DNA of 50,268 bases from Terriglobia bacterium (GTDB lineage Bacteria > Acidobacteriota > Terriglobia > Terriglobales > Acidobacteriaceae). Below, piece by piece: positions 17,271 to 25,991 of the stretch (its first letter is position 1; each line of letters starts with the position of its first letter). Position numbers and translations under genes: made by a program. A model generated the notes under the pieces. The model was not told where the DNA came from. It saw nothing but the letters and a program-made list of their open reading frames with translations, and did no database searches. The stretch covers positions 1 to 50,268 of the forward strand of contig JAIQFA010000032.1 of NCBI GenBank assembly GCA_020073525.1, written 5' to 3'.

Positions 17271-19379
17271 TCATATCGTTTGCTCCACCAATCTGCCGTC
17301 GTCTTGCGGGTCCCGGATGGTTTCGTCCTCCGCACAGAGCCGTACGAAAACGTCGATTACCTTCGGATCGAACTGAGTCCCCGACTTTTGTCTCAGCATC
17401 TCCACAACCTGTTCTCGGGGGAGCCCTTTTCGGTAGGGACGGTCGGAAACCAGGGCGTCGTAGCAGTCCGCGACGGCAAAAATGCGCGCGTGGAGGCTGA
17501 TCTCCTCTCCTGCCAAGCCTTCCGGGTAGCCTCCGCCGTCAAACCATTCGTGATGTTGTGCCACGATCGGGATCGCCTCGGTAAAGGCCGTGATCGGCTC
17601 AAGAATGCGAACTCCGGTTCGGACGTGGTCGCGCATGTGCTGCATTTCCTGCGCATCGAGTTTTCCGGGCTTGTCGAGAATTTGTGGAGCCGTGCCGATC
17701 TTGCCGATGTCGTGCAACAGGCCTCCCCGGTGCATAATCTGCAAATCCCGGGGGGACAAGCCCATGGCGCTCCCGATCTTCAGCGCCAACTGCGTCACGC
17801 GTTCGGAGTGACCCGCCGTCCATGCCGACTTGGCGTCAATGGCGCGGGCCAACGCCGTGAGGGTTCCCCAATGGAGTTGTTCCATGGCCTCAATCAACTG
17901 CACATTCGAGAAGGCAACCGCCAACTGGTCCGCAACTTGAATGGCGTGATGAATATCTTCGGATGTCATCGCAGCGGCGTTCGAATATCCACAGACCAAA
18001 GCCCCGAAAGGTTTCTGTTCGAGCAAGACGGGGAAGACACACGCCGATGTCATCCCCAGATCCTTGAGCGGCAGTAGGAAATCGGGCGTGTGTTCGGGCT
18101 CCAGTGCAATTTGTACCCTGCGATTTTGCTGAAGCTGCCGTAGCTCGTCGGGCTGTGCAGTCCGGTCAACGAATGTCCGTTGCAAATCCGTCTTCGGCTC
18201 ACAAACCGTCACCTGCACGGAAGCCGAGTCTGACGAGTTCGGCTGGAAAATGACGATTGCGAAACACTCGCCCGGCAGAAGAGTCGCGATTCTTGACAAG
18301 GCGGTATGGACCACGGCATCGCGGTTCAGGGAAGACAAGATCGCCTGGTCTATATCGTTAATCGCGCGCAAGGTATGAAATTGCCGGCCCAGCCGGCTCG
18401 ACATTGCGTTGAACGATGCCGCCAAATCTTCGAATTCATCTCCGCTGGCAATCTCTACGCGGGTGTCAAAGTTCTGCTCCGCGATCTGCTTGGTACCTTC
18501 GCCCAGTTTCTCCAGTGGTCCCATGGTGCGCCGGATCTGAATCAGGCTGAACAGAAGCATGATCCACACGGCCAGAAGCGCCAGCAGTAAGAGTGTCTCC
18601 CGAAAACGCTGCAGGGGCGCGACAGCATCCTGGTGATTCTCGCTTACAGTCACGGTCCAGGCTCCGGCAAGAAATTCAGCTTGCAGAAACAGATCGCGAT
18701 AGGCGGCATCGTAAGCTTTTCCGTCACTGCTCCACTCAAAGAAACCCGAGGATTTCCGCAGCGACGGTACGGTCGCGGCAGATACCTTGCCGGGATTGGA
18801 ACTGTAGAGAATTTCTTGGTTGGCATCGTGGACCATCAGATCGATGTCGGCCGGCAGGTGGTCTGCGCTCCACAGATAGTTGCCATTGACCTCACCTACG
18901 ATCAACCCCGCTGCGGGCTCATCGACGTCCATCATCCTCATGAGCAAAACGCATCTCGCGCTTTTGTTCGTGGAACAGGTATCGATTCGAATCAGCGATT
19001 TTCCGGAGAGCACGTGGCTCGTCTCGGACGCGGTCATGGCCGCCCGGGAGTTGGCTTCCGAGCCGCTCCATTTCTTCCATACCGTCATCGTCTGAAAGTG
19101 TGGCTCGCCGGCCGGTGACGGCATAGCATCGCCATGCTGAATGTGGAGCGATGCCATCTCCAGCTCGGAGTCGAGAATGGTGAGGCGTTCGTAAATGGCT
19201 AGCCCCAGAGACTTGGCGGCTTGTTGCAGCTGACGTTGGTTCTGGCGGTGGAGCTGGCTCGAGACTTGGAGGAATGACAGCGTTGTGAATACAGCCATCG
19301 GAACCAGGGCGCAGGCGACGAAAAGGACGAAGATTCGCCTCGCCACTCGGCTGCGCAGAAATGTGGTGTTCAGTATCAC
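17271..19379 (-). CDS. HD-GYP cyclic-di-GMP phosphodiesterase, membrane sensor
   Basis: 702 residues from GTG 19379, 17 bases after the prepilin stop; TTG 19442 would overlap the prepilin gene. Order: TM1 (about 16-37), periplasmic sensor domain (38-260), TM2 (262-281), HAMP (282-335), GAF-like domain (345-490) and HD-GYP (505-690). The catalytic set is complete: LLHDIGK, HHEWFDGGGYPEGLAG and the following DCYDALVSDRPYR. It should hydrolyse cyclic di-GMP in response to a periplasmic signal. Placement directly behind a prepilin gene suggests control of pilus use or surface behaviour. The other copy of the duplicated unit lacks this gene. Confidence 0.93.
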   Translation of the reverse strand: MILNTTFLRSRVARRIFVLFVACALVPMAVFTTLSFLQVSSQLHRQNQRQLQQAAKSLGLAIYERLTILDSELEMASLHIQHGDAMPSPAGEPHFQTMTVWKKWSGSEANSRAAMTASETSHVLSGKSLIRIDTCSTNKSARCVLLMRMMDVDEPAAGLIVGEVNGNYLWSADHLPADIDLMVHDANQEILYSSNPGKVSAATVPSLRKSSGFFEWSSDGKAYDAAYRDLFLQAEFLAGAWTVTVSENHQDAVAPLQRFRETLLLLALLAVWIMLLFSLIQIRRTMGPLEKLGEGTKQIAEQNFDTRVEIASGDEFEDLAASFNAMSSRLGRQFHTLRAINDIDQAILSSLNRDAVVHTALSRIATLLPGECFAIVIFQPNSSDSASVQVTVCEPKTDLQRTFVDRTAQPDELRQLQQNRRVQIALEPEHTPDFLLPLKDLGMTSACVFPVLLEQKPFGALVCGYSNAAAMTSEDIHHAIQVADQLAVAFSNVQLIEAMEQLHWGTLTALARAIDAKSAWTAGHSERVTQLALKIGSAMGLSPRDLQIMHRGGLLHDIGKIGTAPQILDKPGKLDAQEMQHMRDHVRTGVRILEPITAFTEAIPIVAQHHEWFDGGGYPEGLAGEEISLHARIFAVADCYDALVSDRPYRKGLPREQVVEMLRQKSGTQFDPKVIDVFVRLCAEDETIRDPQDDGRLVEQTI

Positions 19380-19396
19380 GCTCTTGAAAACCTGCC

Positions 19397-19939
19397 TTAG
19401 TAGTCCGACGCCAGACCGAGGAAACCACCGTCGTTCGCCCAAATCACGTCGTCTTTGCTGGTGCTTGCTGTCAATGGCGGAACGGTTTGCCCATCCTTAC
19501 CCATACTGTAAAGATCGAAATAGGAGTTGATCGGAACGAGGAAGCGGTCTTTCCGCATCTTGCCCTTACCTTTCACGTTCGCAAAGTTCAGATACTGATA
19601 GGGGTGGCCCCAAGGATCCAAGTTGGCTCCATAGCCCAGTCGATCCAGGGTGTCGGGAAATTGCTGGTTGATAACCTCATACCCCAGGACGGCATCGCCG
19701 ATCGTGCGAATGTCTCCAACTGCTCTGGCTACCTTGGCTCGATCTAATGCCGCCAAGTAGTTCGGTATGGCGATCGCAGCTATGGTGAGGAGTATCGCAA
19801 CGGCAATTACGATTTCCACCAGGGTAAAGCCAGATTCACGAACTTTGGGGCTGGCTCGCAATCGGCACGCGGCTTTCGCCGTTTTAACCGGCGGTTTGTG
19901 GCAGCATTCAGACCTTCCGACTCGTGCCAGATTGCTCAT
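19397..19939 (-). CDS. Type IV prepilin / GspG-like protein, copy A
   Basis: 180 residues from ATG 19939. A positively charged leader of about 37 residues is followed by the prepilin peptidase site SGFTLVEIVIAVAILLTIAA: cleavage before Phe, with Glu at +5, then the N-terminal helix. The C-terminal globular part has LGYGANLDPWGHPYQYLNF and FDLYSMGKDGQ, a calcium-site type region found in GspG-like pseudopilins. It is exported, cleaved and assembled into a pilus or type II secretion pseudopilus. Copy B (20783-21325) is about 60% identical. The unusually long leader is shared by both copies. Confidence 0.9.
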   Translation of the reverse strand: MSNLARVGRSECCHKPPVKTAKAACRLRASPKVRESGFTLVEIVIAVAILLTIAAIAIPNYLAALDRAKVARAVGDIRTIGDAVLGYEVINQQFPDTLDRLGYGANLDPWGHPYQYLNFANVKGKGKMRKDRFLVPINSYFDLYSMGKDGQTVPPLTASTSKDDVIWANDGGFLGLASDY

Positions 19940-19962
19940 ATTCAATCGACAGTCGTCGCGTT

Positions 19963-20090
19963 GCCGGGCAAGGGGAGGCTTCGACTACTAAATTATGATC
20001 GTCTACCTCAAACGATGCCGAAAGTTACTACGGGCATGAAGGGACGGTGACTACCGGTGGCATGTACTGAGTTGGCAAGGACTTGAAAAT
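19963..20090 (-). promoter_or_regulatory. Duplicated 5' region of prepilin copy A
   Basis: About 125 bases align with 21350-21480 upstream of prepilin copy B (shared pieces: TTCGACTACT, ATGATCG, GAAAGTTAC, GATCGTGACCATC-like, GCAAGGACTT). A -10-like CATAAT (copy B CATATT) sits at the same place in both, but no good -35 box is visible. Taken as the promoter-containing region on the grounds of duplication and position only. Confidence 0.4.
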
Positions 20091-20097
20091 CATGATT

Positions 20098-20173
20098 TCC
20101 TCGGACATCTTGACGATGTCCGGGAATGCGCCGAAAGATTACGGGGTACTTGTTACGGTGGCGTTACCTAGGT
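20098..20173 (-). promoter_or_regulatory. Second copy of the conserved leader block and hairpin
   Basis: The 59-bp block differs from 16899-16957 at one base. The hairpin CGGACATC-TTGAC-GATGTCCG has an 8-bp stem and is followed on the minus strand by GAGGAAATC ATG ATT. After ATG ATT the sequence departs from copy A and the frame ends after 21 codons, so this is the duplication breakpoint (about 20095). Confidence 0.45.
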
Positions 20174-20203
20174 TCGGAAGCTTTTCTAAAGTTGCGGCGC
20201 AAC

Positions 20204-20767
20204 CTAATAGCTCTTGCAAACGTTGGGCTTGAGGCAATCGATCTTATAAATCGTCATGTGTTCCCCGTAGATGCGCTCACGCGTGATCGTCTCGTGTTTC
20301 GGCAGTGGCAGCGGCGCGGCGGGTTCTGGGGCTGGACTCTCCGCCACCTCCTTTTTGACGGGCTGGATCTTGCGTGACCAGACAATCTTCGGCTGGCTCT
20401 TCAGCCGCAACTCTCCCCCGTAGTTCTCTGAATATTGCAGGACAATCGAGTCGGGCGTCCCATCCGGTGCCTTCAGCTTGACCGTAAGGTCCGTCGGATT
20501 GTCGCGCGGCGTCATGTTGACTCGTTCCACCATTTCGGTCTTGTCCGGGGCCGTTCCTCCCATGCCGAACGTTATCCGGTCCCCGTCCAATTTCATGAAT
20601 CGGCCCTCATACTTCGGCTCGTTGGTTCTCCACACCCCCGCGGTCTGCTGGGGCAATGTCTCAGACCCCTGGTCGCATCCCGTGAGCCATAACAGCAGCG
20701 GCAACGACAGTAGAAGTGTTGACCGCCACGCTCTACGCCGTTCGTTGTGTGCCGCTAATCGGATCAT
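20204..20767 (-). CDS. Lipoprotein of unknown function linked to prepilin copy B
   Basis: 187 residues. The signal sequence ends in lipobox WLTGC (Cys 31). The N-terminal half of the mature protein (GVWRTNEPKYEGRFMKLDGD and TAPDKTEMVERV) looks like a small beta domain that binds a ligand. A Pro/Ala/Glu-rich spacer (EVAESPAPEPAAPLPLP) leads to a conserved tail RIYGEHMTIYKIDCLKPNVC. It begins 15 bases after the stop of prepilin B, so the two are most likely one transcript. The partial copy at 16917-17243 keeps only the tail part. Function unknown; perhaps a pilus-associated envelope protein. Confidence 0.8.
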   Translation of the reverse strand: MIRLAAHNERRRAWRSTLLLSLPLLLWLTGCDQGSETLPQQTAGVWRTNEPKYEGRFMKLDGDRITFGMGGTAPDKTEMVERVNMTPRDNPTDLTVKLKAPDGTPDSIVLQYSENYGGELRLKSQPKIVWSRKIQPVKKEVAESPAPEPAAPLPLPKHETITRERIYGEHMTIYKIDCLKPNVCKSY

Positions 20768-20782
20768 ATAATTTGTCCCACC

Positions 20783-21325
20783 TTAATAGTCCGTCGCCAG
20801 ACCGTCGAAACCGCCGTCGGCCGCCCAAACCACGTCGTCTTGGCTGACCGTCGCCGTCAAGGGCGGACTGGATAGCTTATCTTTGCCCATACTGTAAAGA
20901 TCGAAGTAGGCATTGAGCGGCACGTTGAAGCGATCTTTCCGTATCCCGCTCGGATTGGTCGTCGTCGCAAAGTTCATGTATTGATAGGGCTGGCCCCAGG
21001 GATCGAGATTGGATCCATACCCCACCTGACTTAGATCGTCGGGAAATACATGGTTGATAATTTCGTACCCCAGGACCGAGTTGCCGATCGTGCGGATGTC
21101 TCCCACTGCTCGCGAGTCCTTCGCGCGATCGAGCGCGGCTAAGTAATTAGGGACGGCCAACGCCGCCAGGGTGAGAATAATCGAAATCGCAATCAGGATT
21201 TCGATGAGGCTAAACCCCGATTGACGCGTTGTGCCAACGGTTTTTAATCGCGACGCCCCTGTCGCCGTATTGACCGGCGTTTTGCGTCGACGCTTGGAAT
21301 CTCCGACCCGTGCCAGGTTGCTCAT
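20783..21325 (-). CDS. Type IV prepilin / GspG-like protein, copy B
   Basis: 180 residues. Long basic leader, then the prepilin site SGFSLIEILIAISIILTLAA (Glu at +5 after Phe). The C-terminal half has VGYGSNLDPWGQPYQYMNFA and FDLYSMGKDKLSSPPLTA, very like copy A. Both copies end GFDGLATDY or GFLGLASDY. It is followed closely by the lipoprotein gene; in copy A the HD-GYP gene takes that place. Two diverged paralogues side by side may form a heteropolymer or be used at different times. Confidence 0.9.
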   Translation of the reverse strand: MSNLARVGDSKRRRKTPVNTATGASRLKTVGTTRQSGFSLIEILIAISIILTLAALAVPNYLAALDRAKDSRAVGDIRTIGNSVLGYEIINHVFPDDLSQVGYGSNLDPWGQPYQYMNFATTTNPSGIRKDRFNVPLNAYFDLYSMGKDKLSSPPLTATVSQDDVVWAADGGFDGLATDY

Positions 21326-21349
21326 GTTCAGTGGACGTCGTCGCTTGGT

Positions 21350-21480
21350 AGGGCGAGAGGGAGCTTCGACTACTGAATATGATCGCCTAGATCAACCGAT
21401 CCTGAAAGTTACCATGGTCGCGAAACGATCGTGACCATCGATGGCATGTGCCGGAATCGCAAGGACTTCCGCTATCTGGA
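21350..21480 (-). promoter_or_regulatory. Duplicated 5' region of prepilin copy B
   Basis: The counterpart of 19963-20090, aligned over about 125 bases with many differences. It probably holds the promoter of the prepilin B-lipoprotein pair. I cannot name the sigma factor. Confidence 0.4.
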
Positions 21481-21545
21481 GGTCGCCCGGAGGGAGTAAC
21501 CCCACTGCGGTGTGCAGATCGGAGCCGCTCGAGACCAAACGGTGA

Positions 21546-22013
21546 TCACTTCGCGGCAGCCAGCAAGGCTTCCGCAACCAGCTTCTTCGTCTGCTCATCC
21601 AGTTCCGGCGACCCGGATTTCAATCTGGCCTCGTTGTTGAGGTGCTTGTTCTTGATCCCTATATAGACGGCGGTGTAAGAAGTCTCCCCCAGGTTTTCCA
21701 CTTTGTGCTTGAAGGGCGGGAACCACCGCGGTTCGCCCGGCTTGGCAAACACCTCTTGCGTCTTGCCATTTTCGTCCGTGAAGCGGAGATGCCCGGCGCT
21801 GAGAACCACGACCACGCCTCCCATGTGCGCATGCAGGCTGGACTTTTCATGCGGTCCGTAGTGTACGTTCACCACCTGCACATACTCATTCTCGAAAGCC
21901 AGCTTGTAGTGTGCTGGCTCAACCTTGGTGGGATCCTGAGCGAGCGCAATAACGGAGAAAAACAAAACCAGCAACGCGCCGCAGACTGGCCGGCAGTACA
22001 CGGATTTCCTCAT
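21546..22013 (-). CDS. Secreted cupin-domain protein
   Basis: 155 residues with signal peptide (cleavage near VIALAQ). A single cupin barrel follows: motif 1 around HYGPHEKSSLHAHMGGVVVV gives His residues for metal, and motif 2 around PGEPRWFPPFKHKVENLG gives the last His. Such small cupins bind metal or a small ligand; no enzyme activity can be assigned. The tail (ELDEQTKKLVAEALLAAAK) is helical. It is a single gene upstream of the prepilin units in the same direction, 65 bases before the duplicated 5' region. Confidence 0.85.
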   Translation of the reverse strand: MRKSVYCRPVCGALLVLFFSVIALAQDPTKVEPAHYKLAFENEYVQVVNVHYGPHEKSSLHAHMGGVVVVLSAGHLRFTDENGKTQEVFAKPGEPRWFPPFKHKVENLGETSYTAVYIGIKNKHLNNEARLKSGSPELDEQTKKLVAEALLAAAK

Positions 22014-22147
22014 GAGATGACCTCGGGCTTCCGCTTACAAGCCGCCGTCAAGCTTACCCCGTCCCCAACGACTGTCAATGATGGAAGGGAGGTTTGGACC
22101 AAACTGGTAAGAGCGCGGCGGCGGTCTGACGGCTCTACCGCTGGTTT

Positions 22148-22417
22148 TTACTGCAGCCGGAAGCGTTCGTTCATCAGCCGCTGCAATCGTGGCCGGTAGA
22201 GAATGTCGTACGCAAGTTCTTTGTCGGGAAACATGCTGAGCGCGGCGCGGCGGGCATTGGCGGCCATCTCCGCCGCCTCTTCCAGCGTCAGATCGGGATC
22301 CTGGCTGATGACCGACATCACCATGCTCATCATCACCTGCAGGCGCCGCAGTCTTCGGGACTCCTCCCTGCGCTCATTGCTCTCCCCGCCTGGCTGTTCG
22401 GCCCACTGAACTTCCAT
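22148..22417 (-). CDS. Small conserved helical protein
   Basis: 89 residues from ATG 22417 (GGAGG-like sequence 7 bases upstream). It is highly charged and helical, with ERREESRRLRRLQVMMSMVM in the N-terminal half and a C-terminal DKELAYDILYRPRLQRLMNE. I do not recognise the family. No signal peptide or membrane span, so it should be cytoplasmic. It is divergent from the DUF2007 gene. Confidence 0.6.
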   Translation of the reverse strand: MEVQWAEQPGGESNERREESRRLRRLQVMMSMVMSVISQDPDLTLEEAAEMAANARRAALSMFPDKELAYDILYRPRLQRLMNERFRLQ

Positions 22418-22591
22418 ACCGCCTCCGTACTCTTTGGATGTTGCGCGCAGTCCCCACGTTGCGCCCCACTCGCCATTGTGCCAGCTTCTGCCGGCGAATC
22501 AAGCTTTCCGTAGCCCCACACCTTTGTGAACCGCAAGACAGGGACATAGTGACTGCCGTAATCTGTTGATAGCCAGTTCTACGGAGGACGC

Positions 22592-22879
22592 ATGCCAGAA
22601 CCGACCACCACCTCGCCTAAACCCGAGCCCAATGAGAAACTCGTCAAGATTTTCGATACCGAGCGGGAGACCGAAGCCATCGTCGTGAAGGGCTTGCTCG
22701 ATTCTGCCGGCATCGAATCGGATTTGAAGTCCATTGACGCGGTCCAGGACACGTTTCCCGGAGTCGGCGGAACGCTTCTTCTGGTGCGCGAAGAAGACGC
22801 TGCCGAAGCAGAAAAGATTATTGATGAATACCGTAAATTGCCGCCGCTGGATGATGAGACAGCGGAGATCAGCGGATAA
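22592..22879 (+). CDS. DUF2007-type putative signal-transducing protein
   Basis: 95 residues with a strong ribosome site (GGAGG, 6 bases before ATG). KLVKIFDTERETEAIVVKGL then SAGIESDLKS and LLVREEDAAEAEKIIDEYR fit DUF2007, a small ferredoxin-like domain that probably binds a nucleotide or protein partner. The first 15 residues are a Pro/Thr-rich tail. No partner is evident in the window. A family C repeat follows at once. Confidence 0.8.
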   Translation: MPEPTTTSPKPEPNEKLVKIFDTERETEAIVVKGLLDSAGIESDLKSIDAVQDTFPGVGGTLLLVREEDAAEAEKIIDEYRKLPPLDDETAEISG

Positions 22880-22891
22880 ACGCGTGAATTT

Positions 22892-22962
22892 CCCGTAGAG
22901 ACGCGGCTTGCCGCGTCTCCCGCTGCGACCAAAACAGACGGGACAAGCCCCGTCTCTACAGG
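22892..22962. repeat. Palindromic repeat pair, family C variant
   Basis: The first 29 bases are identical to the copy inside lpxK (6825-6853). A second unit in the opposite sense, GACGGGACAAGCCCCGTCTC, follows. Confidence 0.9.
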
Positions 22963-22969
22963 AGAAGAT

Positions 22970-25633
22970 TCAGCGGATGAGCGCGACGTCCGGCGTCACG
23001 GACTTGCCATCGAGATAAAAACTAACCGCGCCCTCTTCGTCAGTGCGATACGTTTTCACTCCAGCTTGCTCGAGCCGGTCCAGCACTTCGCGACGCGGAT
23101 GTCCGTATCCATTCCGCGCGCCAACGGAAATGACCGCATAGCGCGGATGAACCGTGGATAGCAGCTGAGCGGAAGTTCCGCTCGCGCTCCCATGATGTGC
23201 AACCTTCAGCAGCATCGCCTCCGGATGCTCTTCCACGACGCGCTGTTCCACCGGACGGTCCGCGTCGCCCTCGAGCAAAACGGTCGTCCCGCGAAAGGTG
23301 GCCGTAAACACCAGGCAGTCGTCGTTCGCCCGCATCGACCCGGTGATCTGGTCTCGTCCGGGGGCAAGCACGTGGAAATGCACTCCACCGTAGTCGAATT
23401 CATCGCCTTCCTTTTTTACTGAGACCTTGATTCCCGCCCGCTCGGCTTGCACAACGACCGGCGCCAGTTCGCCCTCCGGCTTGTCCATACTCACCCAAAG
23501 TTCTCGCGGGTGGAAATTCGCCATCACCGCGGGCATGCCGCCGAGATGGTCGGCATGCGGGTGCGAGATCATGACCACGTCCAGATGATCGATGCCTCGA
23601 TTCCAGAGATACGACGAGACCACCTGTTCGCCGAGATCAAAATCCGAATGCATCCATCGCGGCAGGCCTCCGGCATCAATGAGCAGGGCGCGGCCCTCGG
23701 GCGTGACCAGCAGAATGGAATCGCCCTGGCCGACATCAATGCTCGTCACCTCCATCACGCCGGCATGCAGGTGAGCGCGAGACGGAACAAACGCGATCCA
23801 GACCGCAACGCCAAACAGCAATCCCACGCAAGCGAAAGCGGCCCGGCGCGCGTGCCGCGCCGCGAGCATGGCCAGCATCAACGCCGCAATGGAGGCCAGG
23901 ATCATTGTGAGCGAAGGCATGGCCACCCGCAGGTCGGCGATTGATTTTCCGAAAATTGATGTTCCGATGAGCTGCGTTCCGCCCAGCCAGTGCACCGTTC
24001 CGGCAATTCCGTCAAGCGCGAGGCCCGATACCCAAACCGCGCGCCTCGCCAGCGCGGTCGAGATGTATCCCAGGCCGACGGCGGCGGCAGCGGCCGGCAT
24101 CAACACTTGCGTCAGCGGAATCACCGCCAGGTTCGCTGGCATTCCCATGGTAGTCGCGCGATGAAAGTGGAAGGCCATGAGCAGCGCCAGTCCCGCCTGC
24201 ATGAGCGCCGAGATGAAAATCAGTTCGCCCACGCCAATTGCCACGCGCGTGAACGTCGCGGGCAGCGCGAGGCCAAGGCGCGTGCCAAGGAATCTCGCCA
24301 GGCGTCCTCCGATCATCCGCAGGTCGAGCCGGAACTGCGCGACCTTGGAAGCGACGTGCAAATCGTAGCTCGCAGCGGGCAACAACCGTAATCCGCGCGC
24401 GTAGGGCAACGTTGTCCGTTCCAGGATCGGCGAGCCGATCCCCGCAATGATGAAGACCGCAAGAAATGTCAGCTGAAAACTGGCTCCAAACAGGGCATGT
24501 GGATCGGCAATCAGAACGCCCAGCGCCGCCGCCCCAATTGCATTCATCATGTTGCGTTCTCGATACAGCAGACGCGCGCCTAAATAGATCGCGAGCATCA
24601 GCGCGGCGCGCCACACCGGTGGTCCAACTCCCACGATGAACGCATATGCGAACGAGACCGCAACCGTGGTAATGGCGGCCACCGCGGGATCCACGCGAAA
24701 CTGGCGCAGCGCCCAAAAAATCGCGGCCGCCAGGATGCTTAGGTTCATTCCGGAAACGACCAGCACGTGATACGTTCCCGAGCGCTGGTACTCGGTGCGC
24801 GTTGCGTTGCGCAGAAATGATTCTTCGCCGAGAACCATGGCGTCCATAAGCGAAGCCTGCGACGCGGGGTACAGTTGGTGAATCCTGGCAATGATGCTGG
24901 CGTGAACCCGCGTCCGCCAGAATTCAATCCGGCTGCCCGAGAACCCGGGAAGGCGCTGAATGTCTTTCGCCTCCGCTGACCCAAGAATGCTGATGCCGTT
25001 ATCCCGCAGATATCCTTCATAGTCGAAGGCTCCAGGATTCCGATAATTCCGCGGAGGATGCAGCTTCCCACGAATCTGAACGCGCATGCCGTAAGTAAGT
25101 GGAGAGACGGGCGCCCCGCCCGTCCCGCTTGGACCATCGACCGACTCGAGGCCGGGCGAGGGCGCCCGGCGCTCCACCGCTTCGGCATTCTCTACCTTCT
25201 CGTAAATTGACAGCCGCACCCCGGCCCGGACCGGCCAACGTTCATCCTGGCTCGCGATCTCTTCCGTCTCCACATCGATGGATTCGCGAATCGACCGTGG
25301 ACCCGCCGTCTGTGCATATCCCTCGCGCATCACGCGCCCGGTGAGTGTGACAGCACGGCCGTCCGCTAGAGACAAAATATGAGGATCGTCCGGCGGCTGA
25401 CCCCGAACCTGGATCAGAAACGCGCCCAGCAAAACCCACGCGCCCAAAGAGACTCCCTTGGCCAGCGAGGCGCGCTTGGGAAGAAAACAGAACGTCGCGA
25501 AAACAAAGACCATGATCGCCAGCACCCACCACGACGGCGGTCGCCAGGCGTGCACCCCCATCCAGAGTCCAAGCGAAAATGCCAAAGCCGCCCAGAACAA
25601 CGGCTGCCTTGGCGGCTTTTCGACGCGCGTCAT
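22970..25633 (-). CDS. comEC: ComEC/Rec2 DNA-uptake channel protein
   Basis: 887 residues. N-terminal membrane and OB-like DUF4131 region (about 10-260), the ComEC/Rec2 competence core with many TM segments and SGTYHVLVVSGMNLSILAAA (about 285-560), then a C-terminal metallo-beta-lactamase-like domain (about 650-870) with ISHPHADHLGGMPAV and VAHHGSASGTS. It should carry single-stranded DNA across the inner membrane in natural transformation, possibly together with the pilin-like proteins upstream. Residues about 154-178 (ERRAPSPGLESVDGPSGTGG) are coded by a palindromic repeat and look like an in-frame insertion in the OB-like region. Confidence 0.93.
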   Translation of the reverse strand: MTRVEKPPRQPLFWAALAFSLGLWMGVHAWRPPSWWVLAIMVFVFATFCFLPKRASLAKGVSLGAWVLLGAFLIQVRGQPPDDPHILSLADGRAVTLTGRVMREGYAQTAGPRSIRESIDVETEEIASQDERWPVRAGVRLSIYEKVENAEAVERRAPSPGLESVDGPSGTGGAPVSPLTYGMRVQIRGKLHPPRNYRNPGAFDYEGYLRDNGISILGSAEAKDIQRLPGFSGSRIEFWRTRVHASIIARIHQLYPASQASLMDAMVLGEESFLRNATRTEYQRSGTYHVLVVSGMNLSILAAAIFWALRQFRVDPAVAAITTVAVSFAYAFIVGVGPPVWRAALMLAIYLGARLLYRERNMMNAIGAAALGVLIADPHALFGASFQLTFLAVFIIAGIGSPILERTTLPYARGLRLLPAASYDLHVASKVAQFRLDLRMIGGRLARFLGTRLGLALPATFTRVAIGVGELIFISALMQAGLALLMAFHFHRATTMGMPANLAVIPLTQVLMPAAAAAVGLGYISTALARRAVWVSGLALDGIAGTVHWLGGTQLIGTSIFGKSIADLRVAMPSLTMILASIAALMLAMLAARHARRAAFACVGLLFGVAVWIAFVPSRAHLHAGVMEVTSIDVGQGDSILLVTPEGRALLIDAGGLPRWMHSDFDLGEQVVSSYLWNRGIDHLDVVMISHPHADHLGGMPAVMANFHPRELWVSMDKPEGELAPVVVQAERAGIKVSVKKEGDEFDYGGVHFHVLAPGRDQITGSMRANDDCLVFTATFRGTTVLLEGDADRPVEQRVVEEHPEAMLLKVAHHGSASGTSAQLLSTVHPRYAVISVGARNGYGHPRREVLDRLEQAGVKTYRTDEEGAVSFYLDGKSVTPDVALIR
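25103..25172. repeat. Palindromic repeat inside comEC, family C type
   Basis: GAGACGGGCGCCCCGCCCGT followed by the second palindrome GCCGGGCGAGGGCGCCCGGC. It adds about 24 residues in frame. Confidence 0.75.
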
Positions 25634-25991
25634 AGGCAGTTCAACGTAGTCGGTTGTTCTTGACCCGATTAAGGGGGCTACAGAGTCGCGCCGGAAAGGG
25701 AAAGGGCAGGATTTCCAGAGGCTGCGGAGAAACTCGTTGTTGCACTTGATTTTGGGTGGCGCAGCGCTTCAGCGGTGCGGTAAGTACATTGTTGTGAGTC
25801 GGCTTTAGCCGCTGAGGTAACATGTCTTGCTCGCGAAACGAGTTTTTCCGCAGCCTCTTTAGTCGTGCCATCACGCTGAAGCAAGAAATCCGGTTGCTGG
25901 GGCGAGCGGGGCCCTTGGCGCGTCAGTTCCCGCGCCCAGGGCCGTCTTCACCCACCCGCCTTCCAGGAGGAATTGGACGACGTGAAAGCGG
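25634..25991. other. 358-bp intergenic region with a composite repeat
   Basis: Between comEC and the rlmD-like gene. A composite repeat occupies 25717-25861; the rest holds a GGGCCCTTGGCGCGTCAGTT-type palindrome near 25909-25950. No gene seen; short open frames here are translations of the repeat. Confidence 0.55.
25717..25861. repeat. Composite element: REP pair inside a 21-bp inverted repeat
   Basis: GAGGCTGCGGAGAAACTCGTT on the left and AACGAGTTTTTCCGCAGCCTC on the right are inverted copies with one mismatch. Between them is a family B variant REP (25752-25819). A related, less regular element is at 28190-28335. Confidence 0.8.

Noticed and set aside
17034..18077. 347-codon plus-strand frame opposite the HD-GYP gene
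   Set aside because: Antisense to the HD-GYP domain, whose catalytic motifs are complete on the minus strand.
19946..20100. Cyclic-di-GMP-I riboswitch before the prepilin gene
   Set aside because: Looked for because of the HD-GYP and pilin context; the conserved core with GACGCAAAGCC is not present.
21400..21480. Sigma-54 promoter before prepilin B
   Set aside because: A GGCAC was seen, but no GC at the required spacing.
25641..25874. Short minus-strand frames in the comEC-rlmD gap
   Set aside because: They are translations of a REP composite (ARLK-type peptides) without a ribosome site.
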